Of a stretch of 64,000 nt of DNA, positions 26,369-35,768 are shown in pieces. The position numbers were made by a program, and so were the translations under genes. Numbering within the stretch: position 1 is the stretch's first letter; every line of letters starts with the position of its first letter. The stretch comes from Chloroflexota bacterium (lineage in GTDB: Bacteria; Chloroflexota; Limnocylindria; Limnocylindrales; CSP1-4). The DNA is taken from assembly GCA_016191395.1 (NCBI GenBank), contig JACPOS010000015.1:1-64000 (forward strand), read 5' to 3'. The notes beneath the pieces were generated by a model. The model made no database searches. It saw nothing but the letters and a program-made list of their open reading frames with translations, and was not told the DNA's origin.

Positions 26369-27262
26369 CTATTTCAGAAGGATCACCGCGCTGGTCATGT
26401 TCCACTTTGCGACGATCTGCTTCATCAAGCCTTCGGCGTACATGTCGTCGATGACCTTGCTGACCGCCGCCTTGAGCTCAGTGTCCCCCTTGCGGATCCC
26501 GATTCCCACCGGACCAGGCTCGATGAGCGCCCCCACGAGATCGAACTTGCCGGGGTTCTTGGTCTGGTAGTACACGAGGACGGGGGCGTCGGTCGCGTAC
26601 GCATCCACCCGGCCGATGTTGAGCTGCTGGAATGCGTCTGTATCCGCCTGGAACGTCTGGATATCCATCAGGGGCTTGCCGGCCGACTTGAAGGCTGCAT
26701 TGATCGTGTCCAGCGCCGCCTTGTTCGTCGTCCCGAGCTGGACGGCGACGGACTTGCCGGACAGATCATCCGTCGTCTTGATCCCCTTCGGGTTGCCGGC
26801 CGGGACCATGATCCCCTCGCCGATGTTGAGATAGTCGACGAAGTCGATCTGCTTGGCACGTTCAGGTGTATCGCTGATGCCACTGATGATCATGTCGCAC
26901 TTCTTTGCCAGGAGGGCGGGGATGATCCCATCAAAGCCCGTGTTGTCGATCTGGGTGGAGACGCCAAACCGTTTCCCGATCTCGGTGGCGATGTCGATGT
27001 CCGAGCCCTGGGCGGTGGTGCCGTCCGGCCCGTAGAACTCCTCCGGCGGATAGCTCACGTCTGTGCACCAGACGATCCGTCCGGCGGTCACGATTGCTGC
27101 CGGGACGATATAGCGGGCCGTGGGCTTGGCCGAGGGCGTGCTTGCGGGCGGAACCGTCACGGGCGCCGCCGTTGGGGTTGCCGGCGGGGCGGTAGCGCCG
27201 CTGGCACACGCTGCGATTGAGAGAATCGCCACTGCGGCGAACGCGATCGTGCGGGGCTTCAT
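26369..27262 (-). CDS. Polar amino acid ABC transporter substrate-binding lipoprotein
   Basis: A family 3 solute-binding lipoprotein of 297 residues. The lipobox is SIAAC near residue 18, then a Thr/Pro-rich linker. The SBP_bac_3 fold shows WCTDVSYPPEEFY, GSDIDIATEIGKRFG, FDGIIPALLAKKCDMIISG and VAVQLGTTNK. The ligand could be Gln, Glu, Arg or His and cannot be told. GGAGGA precedes the ATG, and the promoter lies at 27323-27352. Confidence 0.92.
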   Translation of the reverse strand: MKPRTIAFAAVAILSIAACASGATAPPATPTAAPVTVPPASTPSAKPTARYIVPAAIVTAGRIVWCTDVSYPPEEFYGPDGTTAQGSDIDIATEIGKRFGVSTQIDNTGFDGIIPALLAKKCDMIISGISDTPERAKQIDFVDYLNIGEGIMVPAGNPKGIKTTDDLSGKSVAVQLGTTNKAALDTINAAFKSAGKPLMDIQTFQADTDAFQQLNIGRVDAYATDAPVLVYYQTKNPGKFDLVGALIEPGPVGIGIRKGDTELKAAVSKVIDDMYAEGLMKQIVAKWNMTSAVILLK

Positions 27263-27322
27263 CGTTGGTTTGCATCCTCCGTCATGCCTGAGGCAAGTCC
27301 TGGGTGGGGGCGCTGGGTGCAG

Positions 27323-27352
27323 AGCGTAGTGGGTACGGGCCTGGCGTCGCAA
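27323..27352 (-). promoter_or_regulatory. Promoter of the polar amino acid transporter operon
   Basis: On the minus strand TTGCGA (27347-27352), 18 bases and TACGCT (27323-27328) give a sigma70-like promoter about 60 bases upstream of the binding-protein start. Confidence 0.5.
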
Positions 27353-27427
27353 GGTGCCCCGGAGGCATGCCCTGGATCGTCGGATGGCGGTTTGCCCGCC
27401 CAGTGGGGCCGCCGTCAGGCAATTGCG

Positions 27428-27782
27428 TCAGGCCTGCTCGCGTCGATCGAGCAGGTAGCTCGTGCCCGTGGGCGCCACCCCAACGAGCACGATCACGAAG
27501 ATGACCAAGAAAGAACGGGTCACCGGTCGTCGGGAACAGCCACACGAGCGTCGCGCTGATGAGGGCGCGTGCGACGAGTGTCGTGGAGTAGAGCATCTCC
27601 AGCTTGTGGCGAATGATCTGGATGATGAGGATCCCGATCATCAGGAGCAGCACGCCGGCGAGGTGGAACGGCGCATCGTCGTACGTGCGGTTCGACAGCA
27701 GGAGCTTCGTCGCGAACTCCGGGATGAACAGCAGGAACAGGCCTGCAGGGACCAGGTACCCAGCGAGGTAGTACAGGCTCAG
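27428..27782 (-). pseudogene. Frameshifted small membrane protein gene
   Basis: Two frames together encode a coherent three-helix membrane protein of about 118 residues: LSLYYLAGYLVPAGLFLLF, then FHLAGVLLLMIGILIIQIIR, then DPFF; after a one-base shift near 27495-27505 it continues LVIFVIVLVGVAPTGTSYLL to a stop at 27428. One extra base in the pyrimidine-rich run TTCTTTCTT explains the break. The start is unclear: no ATG/GTG lies in frame after pyrG, and CTG 27782 with GGAGGG about 20 bases upstream is the best guess. It could be a sequencing error, a slippery site or real decay. No family recognised. Confidence 0.6.
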
Positions 27783-27853
27783 GTTCGTTCGACGCCCGGG
27801 TGTCCCTCCTCGGCGCGAACGGTACGCGTCAGGGATGCGCGCGTCGACGCGAT

Positions 27854-29569
<1,716 letters not shown>

Positions 29570-29614
29570 CTAATGCTACAGAAACGCGCCTCCCGGGGCA
29601 AGGCGAACGGCGAG

Positions 29615-29647
29615 GCGCCGGGCCCGGAGGAGGTCCGAGCCCGGCGC
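29615..29647. terminator. GC-rich hairpin downstream of anti-sigma gene 1
   Basis: GCGCCGGGC and GCCCGGCGC pair over 9 bp. The first 18 bases are identical to the hairpin at 35701-35732, which lies at the same place after anti-sigma gene 3. Neither has a T-run. Confidence 0.5.
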
Positions 29648-29669
29648 GGTTCGAGGGAGCGGCCGTGCG

Positions 29670-30899
29670 CTAGGGCGTCGGCAGCTTGTCGATGAACTTG
29701 ATCGAGGCGAGGACGGCACGCTCCTCGTCCGCCGTGCCCTGGTACCAGAGCAGGAACGTCGTGCTGGCATCCATCTGGACGATGTACAGCGGCTGGACCT
29801 CTCCCGGGTTGAACCACCAATCGAAGGTGTCGGTGAGCTTCTCCGGGTGGAAGGCCTGGATCCCGCTGGGGAGACACTTCACGGCAGGGTCGATGCTGAC
29901 TCCGAGTCGGACCGCGGGTCGACCGCCGATCATGGTCGTCGATGTCTGAACCGTCGCACCGGGCAGGCCCTTGACGTACGTCACGAAGGCGTCTGTGGTG
30001 CGTGCAACGTTCATCTTCTTCGTGTCGGTCGCCGAGCAGGGGGCGCCGAATCCACCCGGATTCCTCACCACGACGAACGCCCGGAAGGGCTGAACGTCGC
30101 CGAAGGTCTTGATCTCCGGTGCCTGCTCGCCGCCGTCCATGCCGTAGCGCTGTCCTGTTGGAAGCGCCATCTGGATCATCGGCGTCACGCCGTAGTTGAC
30201 CCCTGGACCGCCGTCGTTGACGGCGCCCAACGAGTGGACCCAGGTGCGTGCGAAGACTGCGGCACGGTTCGGGCATGCGTCCGCGACGAGCGTCAGCGTC
30301 AGAAACAGGCCATCCGTGGACCGGTTCCACGTGTAGAGGCCTTCCTGGGCTGCCTCGCACCCGAGGACCTGGAGGTCGGCACGGACGCGGAGCTCCTTCG
30401 GCCCGGCCTGCAATGACGTGCTCTTGAACGCGTTGCAGCAGTCATCGAGCACGGACCGCTGGATCCAGATCGTGAGGCCGTTCTGCCAGTCGATCGAGAG
30501 CTGGAGCTGCGCGGCCGGTTGGCTGAACGCGGGAATGGCCGGCACGTCGGCGGCCCAATCGCCCCAGATCGGTTGGGCTGGCGGGGCGATCGCCGCCGCG
30601 GCGGTCGCCGTCGGTTTGGCGGTCGGCGCGGCCGTTGGTGTTGCGGGAGCGGGACTCTTCGTTCCGCCGGCGAGCAGGTACGCACCGCCGACGAGGGCGG
30701 TGATCACGAGCGCGGCGGTCGCGATGATGGAGAGGCGGTTCATCGGGTACCTCCACGGGCCGATTCGAGGCAAGACCCGCGCCTGGCGGGTCGTCTCGAC
30801 GGCCTGGAGGACGGTGGCAATCGCGCGATCCGGCGCCTCATCGGGCATGAGGTCGAGCCAGGCTCGAAGCAGTCGATCGGGGTCGCGAGTCGTGCTCAT
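29670..30899 (-). CDS. Membrane-anchored partner (anti-sigma-like) of ECF sigma 1
   Basis: A single-pass membrane protein of 409 residues. The cytoplasmic N-terminus (1-52, RLLRAWLDLMPDEAPDRA) precedes a transmembrane helix at about 54-76, an Ala/Pro/Thr linker and an extracytoplasmic domain of about 300 residues with paired Cys that matches nothing I know. The start overlaps the sigma gene stop as ATGA, the usual layout of sigma/anti-sigma pairs. The anti-sigma role is inferred from topology and context, since no zinc-binding HxxxCxxC motif is present. Confidence 0.72.
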   Translation of the reverse strand: MSTTRDPDRLLRAWLDLMPDEAPDRAIATVLQAVETTRQARVLPRIGPWRYPMNRLSIIATAALVITALVGGAYLLAGGTKSPAPATPTAAPTAKPTATAAAAIAPPAQPIWGDWAADVPAIPAFSQPAAQLQLSIDWQNGLTIWIQRSVLDDCCNAFKSTSLQAGPKELRVRADLQVLGCEAAQEGLYTWNRSTDGLFLTLTLVADACPNRAAVFARTWVHSLGAVNDGGPGVNYGVTPMIQMALPTGQRYGMDGGEQAPEIKTFGDVQPFRAFVVVRNPGGFGAPCSATDTKKMNVARTTDAFVTYVKGLPGATVQTSTTMIGGRPAVRLGVSIDPAVKCLPSGIQAFHPEKLTDTFDWWFNPGEVQPLYIVQMDASTTFLLWYQGTADEERAVLASIKFIDKLPTP

Positions 30900-31450
30900 G
30901 CCATGCGTCCTTCGGGGATGACCGGCGCCATGTCGGCCGTGATGGCCGACCGCAGCAGCCGGATTGCGTAGTGGAGTCGCGATCGAGCGGTGCCCTGCGG
31001 GATGCCGAGCGTCTCGGCGATCTCGACGAGCGGCAGCCCGACGTGGGAATGCAGGACGAAGACCGCGCGTTGCTCCACGGTCAGGCGCTTGAACGCCCGA
31101 TCGAGCGCGTCGCGGTCGATGACGGAGAGCAGGTCATCCGGACCCGCCGGCCCGTCGACCGGCAGGACGCGGACGGTTCCGACCCACACCCGGCGACGCC
31201 TGGCCTCCGCGTAGCAGGCATGGACCAGGAGGCGTCGCAGCCACGCTTCGAAACGATCCGGGTCGCGCAACTTCGGAAGGTCGCGCCAGGCCGTGATGAG
31301 GCAGCCCTGCAGGGCGTCCTCCGCGAGATCGGCGTCGCGCAGGATCCGCGTAGCGATCGCGTACATCCGGTTGCTCGTCAGGTTGACGAGCATCCCGAAC
31401 GCCTCGCGGTCGCCACGCCTGGCCCGCTCCACGACGTCCCGCACCCTCAC
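30896..31450 (-). CDS. ECF sigma factor 1
   Basis: This 184-residue extracytoplasmic-function sigma factor has region 2 at about 10-75 (DAFLEDALQ-like LAEDALQGCLITAWRDLPKLRDPDRFEAWL) and region 4 at about 125-175 (LTVEQRAVFVLHSHVGLPLVEIAETLG, then GTARSRLHYAI). It is a close paralogue of the sigma factor at 37091-37651, sharing WRDLP-LRDPDRF-AWL-RLLV. The ATG-like GTG start is 57 bases from an AACGATTC octamer that also precedes sigma 3. Confidence 0.93.
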   Translation of the reverse strand: MRVRDVVERARRGDREAFGMLVNLTSNRMYAIATRILRDADLAEDALQGCLITAWRDLPKLRDPDRFEAWLRRLLVHACYAEARRRRVWVGTVRVLPVDGPAGPDDLLSVIDRDALDRAFKRLTVEQRAVFVLHSHVGLPLVEIAETLGIPQGTARSRLHYAIRLLRSAITADMAPVIPEGRMA

Positions 31451-31506
31451 TCCTTCGTTTCGAGCGTCTGGCGACGCTACGCCATCAATGGGTGGGCGGG
31501 CTGCCG

Positions 31507-31514
31507 GAATCGTT
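31507..31514 (-). promoter_or_regulatory. Shared octamer AACGATTC upstream of sigma 1
   Basis: The same octamer, followed by a G/C-rich stretch and a CCAT element, lies upstream of sigma 3 (37717-37724). It may be the -35 region of an autoregulated promoter. Confidence 0.4.
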
Positions 31515-31552
31515 CATGTTCCGGCCATAATCGCCGCCCGAAGGAGGCGCTG

Positions 31553-32026
31553 GTGACCCGGCTGGAACCCATGACCCAGGCGCGCTACGACACGTGGCTC
31601 GCCGCCACGATCCGCGAATACGCCGCTGAGAAGGTCGCCGCGGGCAACTACGCGGAGGAAGGCTCCCTCGAACGCTCGAAGGGCGAGTTCGACGCGCTGC
31701 TGCCGCAGGGCCTCCACACGCCCGGCCACGAGATCCGCTCGATGGTCGACGACGATGGCAGGGCCGTCGGCTACGTCTGGTTCACGATCGAGGACCGGCC
31801 GCAGGGCCGCGTCGTCTTCATCTACGACATCGCTGTGGATCCGGAGTACCGGCGACGAGGCCACGCCCAGGCGGCCCTCCTGCAGGTGGAGGCCTATGCC
31901 CGCGAGCACGGCTGCATGGGCGTGATGCTCCACGTCTTCGGACATAACACCGGCGCGCGCCAGCTGTACGCGAAGGCGGGCTACGAGGAGACGAACGTCA
32001 TCATGCTCAAGCGGGTCGACCGGTAA
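31553..32026 (+). CDS. GNAT-family N-acetyltransferase
   Basis: A 157-residue acetyltransferase. The core shows YVWFTIED, VVFIYDIAVDPEYRRRGHAQAAL (acetyl-CoA loop) and HNTGARQLYAKAGYEETNVIM, typical of the GNAT fold. The start is GTG 31553 with AAGGAGG 5 bases upstream. It is divergent from sigma 1 and convergent with anti-sigma 2. Substrate unknown. Confidence 0.88.
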   Translation: MTRLEPMTQARYDTWLAATIREYAAEKVAAGNYAEEGSLERSKGEFDALLPQGLHTPGHEIRSMVDDDGRAVGYVWFTIEDRPQGRVVFIYDIAVDPEYRRRGHAQAALLQVEAYAREHGCMGVMLHVFGHNTGARQLYAKAGYEETNVIMLKRVDR

Positions 32027-32036
32027 GACCCGGGCC

Positions 32037-33296
32037 TCACTTCACCACGGCGCCCCACGAGACGGGGCACTGGGCGTAGAAGCCGGTCGCCCCGGCAACC
32101 TGCGTCACCACTCCCGTCGCCAGGTCAATCCGCTCTGCCGTTCGGTTGGAGAGCAGGTAGCGGATCGCGACGAGGATTGACCGCGAGTCCGGGGCCCACG
32201 TCAGCTGGCCGTCCGTCGTGTTGATCCGGCTCGCCTTGGCGCCGGTCGCGTCGAAGATCTGGACGTACCCGGTGTCGTTCGTGACAGCCAGCAGCCGGCC
32301 GTCCGGGGACCACGCAAGGTGGGTCTCGTTGCCCGGACTGCCCTGATCGAGCGACCGCACGTCTGACCCGTCGAGCCGGACGATGTACACGTCAGCGTCA
32401 TTCGCCTCGATGCCCGAGGCCGCGATATAGGCGAGCGACTCGCCGTCCGGGGACCAGGCGATCGCGCGGACGTTCCCGGCGACTGCGATCGTCCGTCCCG
32501 AATTGTCCTCGAGGTTGTTGACGGCGATCCCGCCGGCAGGGGCGCCTGAATCGATCATCGCCAGGAGCCGCCCGTCGGGCGAGAGGGCGATCGAGCCCGG
32601 GAACTCGCCGCCGCCGATGCCGACCAACTCCCCTCTCCCGGCATCGCGCTTGCCGATGACCGTCCCGACCGGTTGCGCCAGCGTGGCCGCAACCGTTCCG
32701 CTGTCGGCGGACCAGACGACCTGGTGAAAGGACGAGGAGGAGAAGTCGCCCGACCAGAGCGTCCGCGGGCTCGTGCCGTCGGCTGCCGTGACGATGAGAT
32801 CGCGAGGGTTCCGCCCGTCCGCAATCCCGATGAAGGCAAGCGATCGGCCGTCCGGCGAAATCGTGGGGCATCCCTCCGGCCAGCCCGCGATGGGGAGCGA
32901 CGCGGCGATGCCATTGCGATCGGGGTAGACGGTCATGTACTGCGCCGTGCCGTCGCCTGCGGGCACGACCATGAACAGCGGGCCGTTCGTGATCGGTCCG
33001 GCCGTCGCCATCGATGCCGACGGCGTGGCGGTCTGCGTTGGTTGCATCTGGAGCTGGCGGTTGTCCAGGAGGCCGCCAAAGGCGACGAGTCCGACCGCGA
33101 GCCCCAGCAGCAGCGCGGCGGCGAGCGCGAGCCTCGCGAGGATCGGGCTGCGCGCGAACTGGCGCACGGACGCCCGTCGTGCGCTCGCGGTGGCCGCGGC
33201 GGCAATGGCACGTGCGTCGACGGTCACCGGGGCGGGCGCGAGGTACCGCTCGTAGGCGTCGGCGAGGCGCGATTCGAAGGTCAGCGGCTCATGCAT
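32037..33296 (-). CDS. Anti-sigma-like membrane protein 2 with TolB-type beta-propeller
   Basis: This 419-residue protein has a cytoplasmic N-terminus of about 50 residues, a transmembrane helix at about 50-75 and an extracytoplasmic propeller of WD40/PD40 repeats (ISPDGRSLAFIG, LSPDGRLLAMID, WSPDGESLAYIA, WSPDGRLLAVTN, WAPDSRSILVAI). It overlaps the sigma 2 gene by 8 bases. A propeller sensor fused to the anti-sigma position suggests surface ligand or envelope-damage sensing. That role is inferred. Confidence 0.78.
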   Translation of the reverse strand: MHEPLTFESRLADAYERYLAPAPVTVDARAIAAAATASARRASVRQFARSPILARLALAAALLLGLAVGLVAFGGLLDNRQLQMQPTQTATPSASMATAGPITNGPLFMVVPAGDGTAQYMTVYPDRNGIAASLPIAGWPEGCPTISPDGRSLAFIGIADGRNPRDLIVTAADGTSPRTLWSGDFSSSSFHQVVWSADSGTVAATLAQPVGTVIGKRDAGRGELVGIGGGEFPGSIALSPDGRLLAMIDSGAPAGGIAVNNLEDNSGRTIAVAGNVRAIAWSPDGESLAYIAASGIEANDADVYIVRLDGSDVRSLDQGSPGNETHLAWSPDGRLLAVTNDTGYVQIFDATGAKASRINTTDGQLTWAPDSRSILVAIRYLLSNRTAERIDLATGVVTQVAGATGFYAQCPVSWGAVVK

Positions 33297-33834
33297 GGTC
33301 GAGGTCCAATCGAAGGCGCTCGATCAGCCGGGAGAGTCGGCTGCGAACTCCGGATGCGGAAAGGCCCAGCTGTTCGGCGATCTGCGTCGAATCCAGGCCG
33401 GCAGCGAACCGAAGTGCCAGGAGGGAGCGCTCATCGGGATCGAGCGAGCGGAGCGCCCGCGCGAGATCCGCGACCAGGATTCGATCGCCGGGATCTGAAC
33501 CGTGGGCGAGCTCCGCGACCTTCGAGAGATCGACGATCGTTCGCCGACGCTGGCGACGCACGACCTGACGCGCCTCGTTGGCGGCGATCGCCACGAGCCA
33601 GGCACGAACCGTGCCGGCGTCGCGCAGAGAACGCAGGCGCCGCCATGCGGTGGCCCAGGCGATCTGCACCGCGTCGGCGGCGGACTCGGCGTCGCCGGTG
33701 ATTGCGTACGCGACCCTCGCCATCGACGGGTGGTGCTCCGTGACGAGCCGCGCGAACGCCGCCTCGTCACCCGCCGCTGCGCGCGCGACGACGGACTCGA
33801 TCGCTGCTGCGTCGCGGATGGCCACCTCCGTCAT
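33289..33834 (-). CDS. ECF sigma factor 2
   Basis: A 181-residue ECF sigma factor with region 2 (FARLVTEHHPSMARVAYAITGD, then AADAVQIAWATAWRRLRSLRD) and region 4 (LDPDERSLLALRFAAGLDSTQIAEQLGLS, then VRSRLSRL). It differs from sigma 1 and 3, which resemble each other. ATG 33834 is 3 bases after the shared promoter motif at 33838-33869, and upstream sequence in the open frame lies antisense to the lipoprotein gene. Confidence 0.92.
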   Translation of the reverse strand: MTEVAIRDAAAIESVVARAAAGDEAAFARLVTEHHPSMARVAYAITGDAESAADAVQIAWATAWRRLRSLRDAGTVRAWLVAIAANEARQVVRRQRRRTIVDLSKVAELAHGSDPGDRILVADLARALRSLDPDERSLLALRFAAGLDSTQIAEQLGLSASGVRSRLSRLIERLRLDLDHA

Positions 33835-33837
33835 GGC

Positions 33838-33869
33838 AGGTAGATGTCCAAGCGGCCGCGAGTGTCCCA
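33838..33869 (-). promoter_or_regulatory. Candidate ECF promoter of sigma 2
   Basis: On the minus strand TGGGACAC (33862-33869), 15 bases and CATCTACCT (33838-33846) precede the sigma 2 ATG. The identical pair with identical spacing lies before the lipoprotein gene at 35020. This points to autoregulation with the lipoprotein as regulon member. Confidence 0.7.
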
Positions 33870-33895
33870 CCTGGACACGGCCGAATGCGGGCTCA

Positions 33896-35020
33896 TCAAG
33901 CACCCGGGCGGAGGCGCGGATGCGTGCCGAACATGTAGCCCGAGGTCGTCGCCGGCCCAATGCCTGTGCCGTCGGCGAGCATCGACGCCATCTCCCAACC
34001 GGGCCATTCCGTGCCGTCCACCTGCACGAAGATGATCGAGCGACCGTCCGGAGCCCAGGTGGGCTGCGTGGACAGGGGTCCGCTCGCAGTCCCATTCCGG
34101 ATCAGCGTCGAGCCGTGCGCATTGGTCGTGAGCTGCGTCAGGGCCGTGCCATCGGGCCTGATCGTGTACAGGTCCGAGGGAAGCGAAACGTCCGGGAAGG
34201 CGTTGCCGCTGTCACGGGCGCCGAGATCGAGCGTGGAGAAGACGATCCTGGAGCCATCCGGACTCCAATCCGGATAGGTCGCGAAGAGCGCCCAGTCGGT
34301 GAGCCGGTGGGGCTCCGGCTTCTTCACCGTGAGATCCAGGGTGGCGATCGCGCCACCTGTCTCAGCCGCCGCCGCCAACAGCGAATCCACGTAGCGCTGG
34401 AGATCGACGACGAGCGACTTCGCATCCGGCGCCCAGCGGACGTAGAACGGAAAGATGGGCCCATCGGTCTGGTACACATCCCGCACCGATCCGGCGCCGA
34501 CGTCCAGAATCTCGATGAACGCTCGACCGCTGCCCTGCACATCGTCGTACCGGATGAACGCAATCGACTTGCCATCCGGCGACCAGGCGGGGTTGTCGAC
34601 GCCGTAGCACGGGGTGGCGCAGGTGTACACGGCGCGCGCGTCCGATCCGTCCACGTCGGCGACCCAGATCGCCCCGCCGACGACGAACGCAAGACGCTGC
34701 CCATCCGGCGACCAATCGGGATGCTGTTGGTCGCCCGGCACATCAGGGAGCGCCCAATGGTTTCCGGACCCGTCCGGGCGAACCAGCATGATCCGGAAGC
34801 TGCCGCCGCAGCGGTCGTAGCACTGGTACGCGATCCAGGATTCGCCCGGAAGCACCGGGATGACGGCGGTCGCAGCCGCAGTCGGGCCAGATGTCGGCAC
34901 GGTGCTCGGACCAGCGCTTGTCGACGCTGCCGTCGCAGGGACGGTCGCGGCCGCCGGAGGCGATGCCGAGCAGCCCGCGATCACGAAGCTGATCAGGATG
35001 CCTGCAAGCGCCTGGGTCAT
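33896..35020 (-). CDS. PD40 beta-propeller lipoprotein
   Basis: A 374-residue exported lipoprotein with signal ILISFVIAGC (lipobox IAGC near residue 17), an Ala/Thr/Pro linker and a TolB-like propeller with repeats WSPDGQRLAFVV, WSPDGKSIAFIR, WAPDAKSLVVDL, WSPDGSRIVFST and WAPDGRSIIFVQ. It resembles the propellers of anti-sigma 2 and 3 but lacks a sigma-binding segment. ATG 35020 is fixed by the signal peptide and the promoter motif just upstream. Probably under control of sigma 2 and part of the same sensing system. Confidence 0.82.
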   Translation of the reverse strand: MTQALAGILISFVIAGCSASPPAAATVPATAASTSAGPSTVPTSGPTAAATAVIPVLPGESWIAYQCYDRCGGSFRIMLVRPDGSGNHWALPDVPGDQQHPDWSPDGQRLAFVVGGAIWVADVDGSDARAVYTCATPCYGVDNPAWSPDGKSIAFIRYDDVQGSGRAFIEILDVGAGSVRDVYQTDGPIFPFYVRWAPDAKSLVVDLQRYVDSLLAAAAETGGAIATLDLTVKKPEPHRLTDWALFATYPDWSPDGSRIVFSTLDLGARDSGNAFPDVSLPSDLYTIRPDGTALTQLTTNAHGSTLIRNGTASGPLSTQPTWAPDGRSIIFVQVDGTEWPGWEMASMLADGTGIGPATTSGYMFGTHPRLRPGA

Positions 35021-35023
35021 GCG

Positions 35024-35055
35024 AGGTAGATGCGATTCCGGTGCTGGGTGTCCCA
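35024..35055 (-). promoter_or_regulatory. Candidate ECF promoter of the PD40 lipoprotein
   Basis: TGGGACAC (35048-35055), 15 bases, CATCTACCT (35024-35032) on the minus strand, then 3 bases to the ATG. It matches the sigma 2 promoter base for base in both boxes. Confidence 0.7.
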
Positions 35056-35101
35056 GAATCACGACGCCCGGTCCTTCTACCGCTGCCGAGGGGGATGCGC
35101 C

Positions 35102-35692
35102 ATGGAGTTCGCAGAGCTGGTGATGAGGCGCCGAACTGTGCGGCGATTCGAAGAGACGCCGGTGGAGCGGGAGGTGCTGGAGGGGATCGCGCGGCTTGCG
35201 CAGCGGACGCCCTCGGCGGGGTTCTCCCAGGGGCAGCGCGTGGTGATCGTGACGGACCCACAGCTGCGGCGGAGCGTCGCCGAGACGTGCGGCGAGGCCG
35301 GCTACGACGAGTCCGGCTTCGGGCGCTGGATCAGCGAGTGCGCCGCGCAGTTCATCCCGTGCGTGAGCGAGCAGATCTACCACCGCCGCTACCAGGAGCC
35401 GGACAAGCTCGACGAGGACGGGTCGGAGATCGACTGGCCCACGCCGTACTGGTGGGTGGACATCGGCAAGACCGCGATGGTGCTGATGCTCGCCGCCCAC
35501 GACGCGGGGCTCGCCGCCGGCTTCGCAGGGCCCCAGGACGTGCCCGCACTCAAGGCCATCCTCGGCCTACCCAAGGAATTCCACCCGGTCGGCGTGATCC
35601 CGGTGGGCTATCCCCTGCCCGACAAGCGCTCCCCGTCGCTCAAGCGCGGCTGGCTGCCCTTCGAGGACTTTGCCCATTGGGAGCGCTGGTAG
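35102..35692 (+). CDS. Nitroreductase-family protein
   Basis: A flavin-dependent oxidoreductase of the nitroreductase fold, 196 residues. The FMN-binding start MEFAELVMRRRTVRRFEETPVER and TPSAGFSQGQRVVIV are characteristic, and the later DIGKTAMVLMLAAHDAGLAAGF and the VGVIPVGYPLPDKRSPS ending complete the pattern. Substrate unknown. A GAGGGGG ribosome site precedes the ATG. It is divergent from the PD40 lipoprotein gene. Confidence 0.9.
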   Translation: MEFAELVMRRRTVRRFEETPVEREVLEGIARLAQRTPSAGFSQGQRVVIVTDPQLRRSVAETCGEAGYDESGFGRWISECAAQFIPCVSEQIYHRRYQEPDKLDEDGSEIDWPTPYWWVDIGKTAMVLMLAAHDAGLAAGFAGPQDVPALKAILGLPKEFHPVGVIPVGYPLPDKRSPSLKRGWLPFEDFAHWERW

Positions 35693-35700
35693 GCAGTTGC

Positions 35701-35732
35701 GCGCCGGGCCCGGAGGAGATCGGGCCCGGCGC
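35701..35732. terminator. GC-rich hairpin between nitroreductase and anti-sigma gene 3
   Basis: GCGCCGGGCCC and GGGCCCGGCGC pair over 11 bp with a 10-base loop. It can serve both convergent genes. It shares 18 bases with the hairpin at 29615-29647. Confidence 0.55.
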
Positions 35733-35768
35733 GGCTGGTGGCGAGCGGTCGCGAGTCGCGACCGAACA

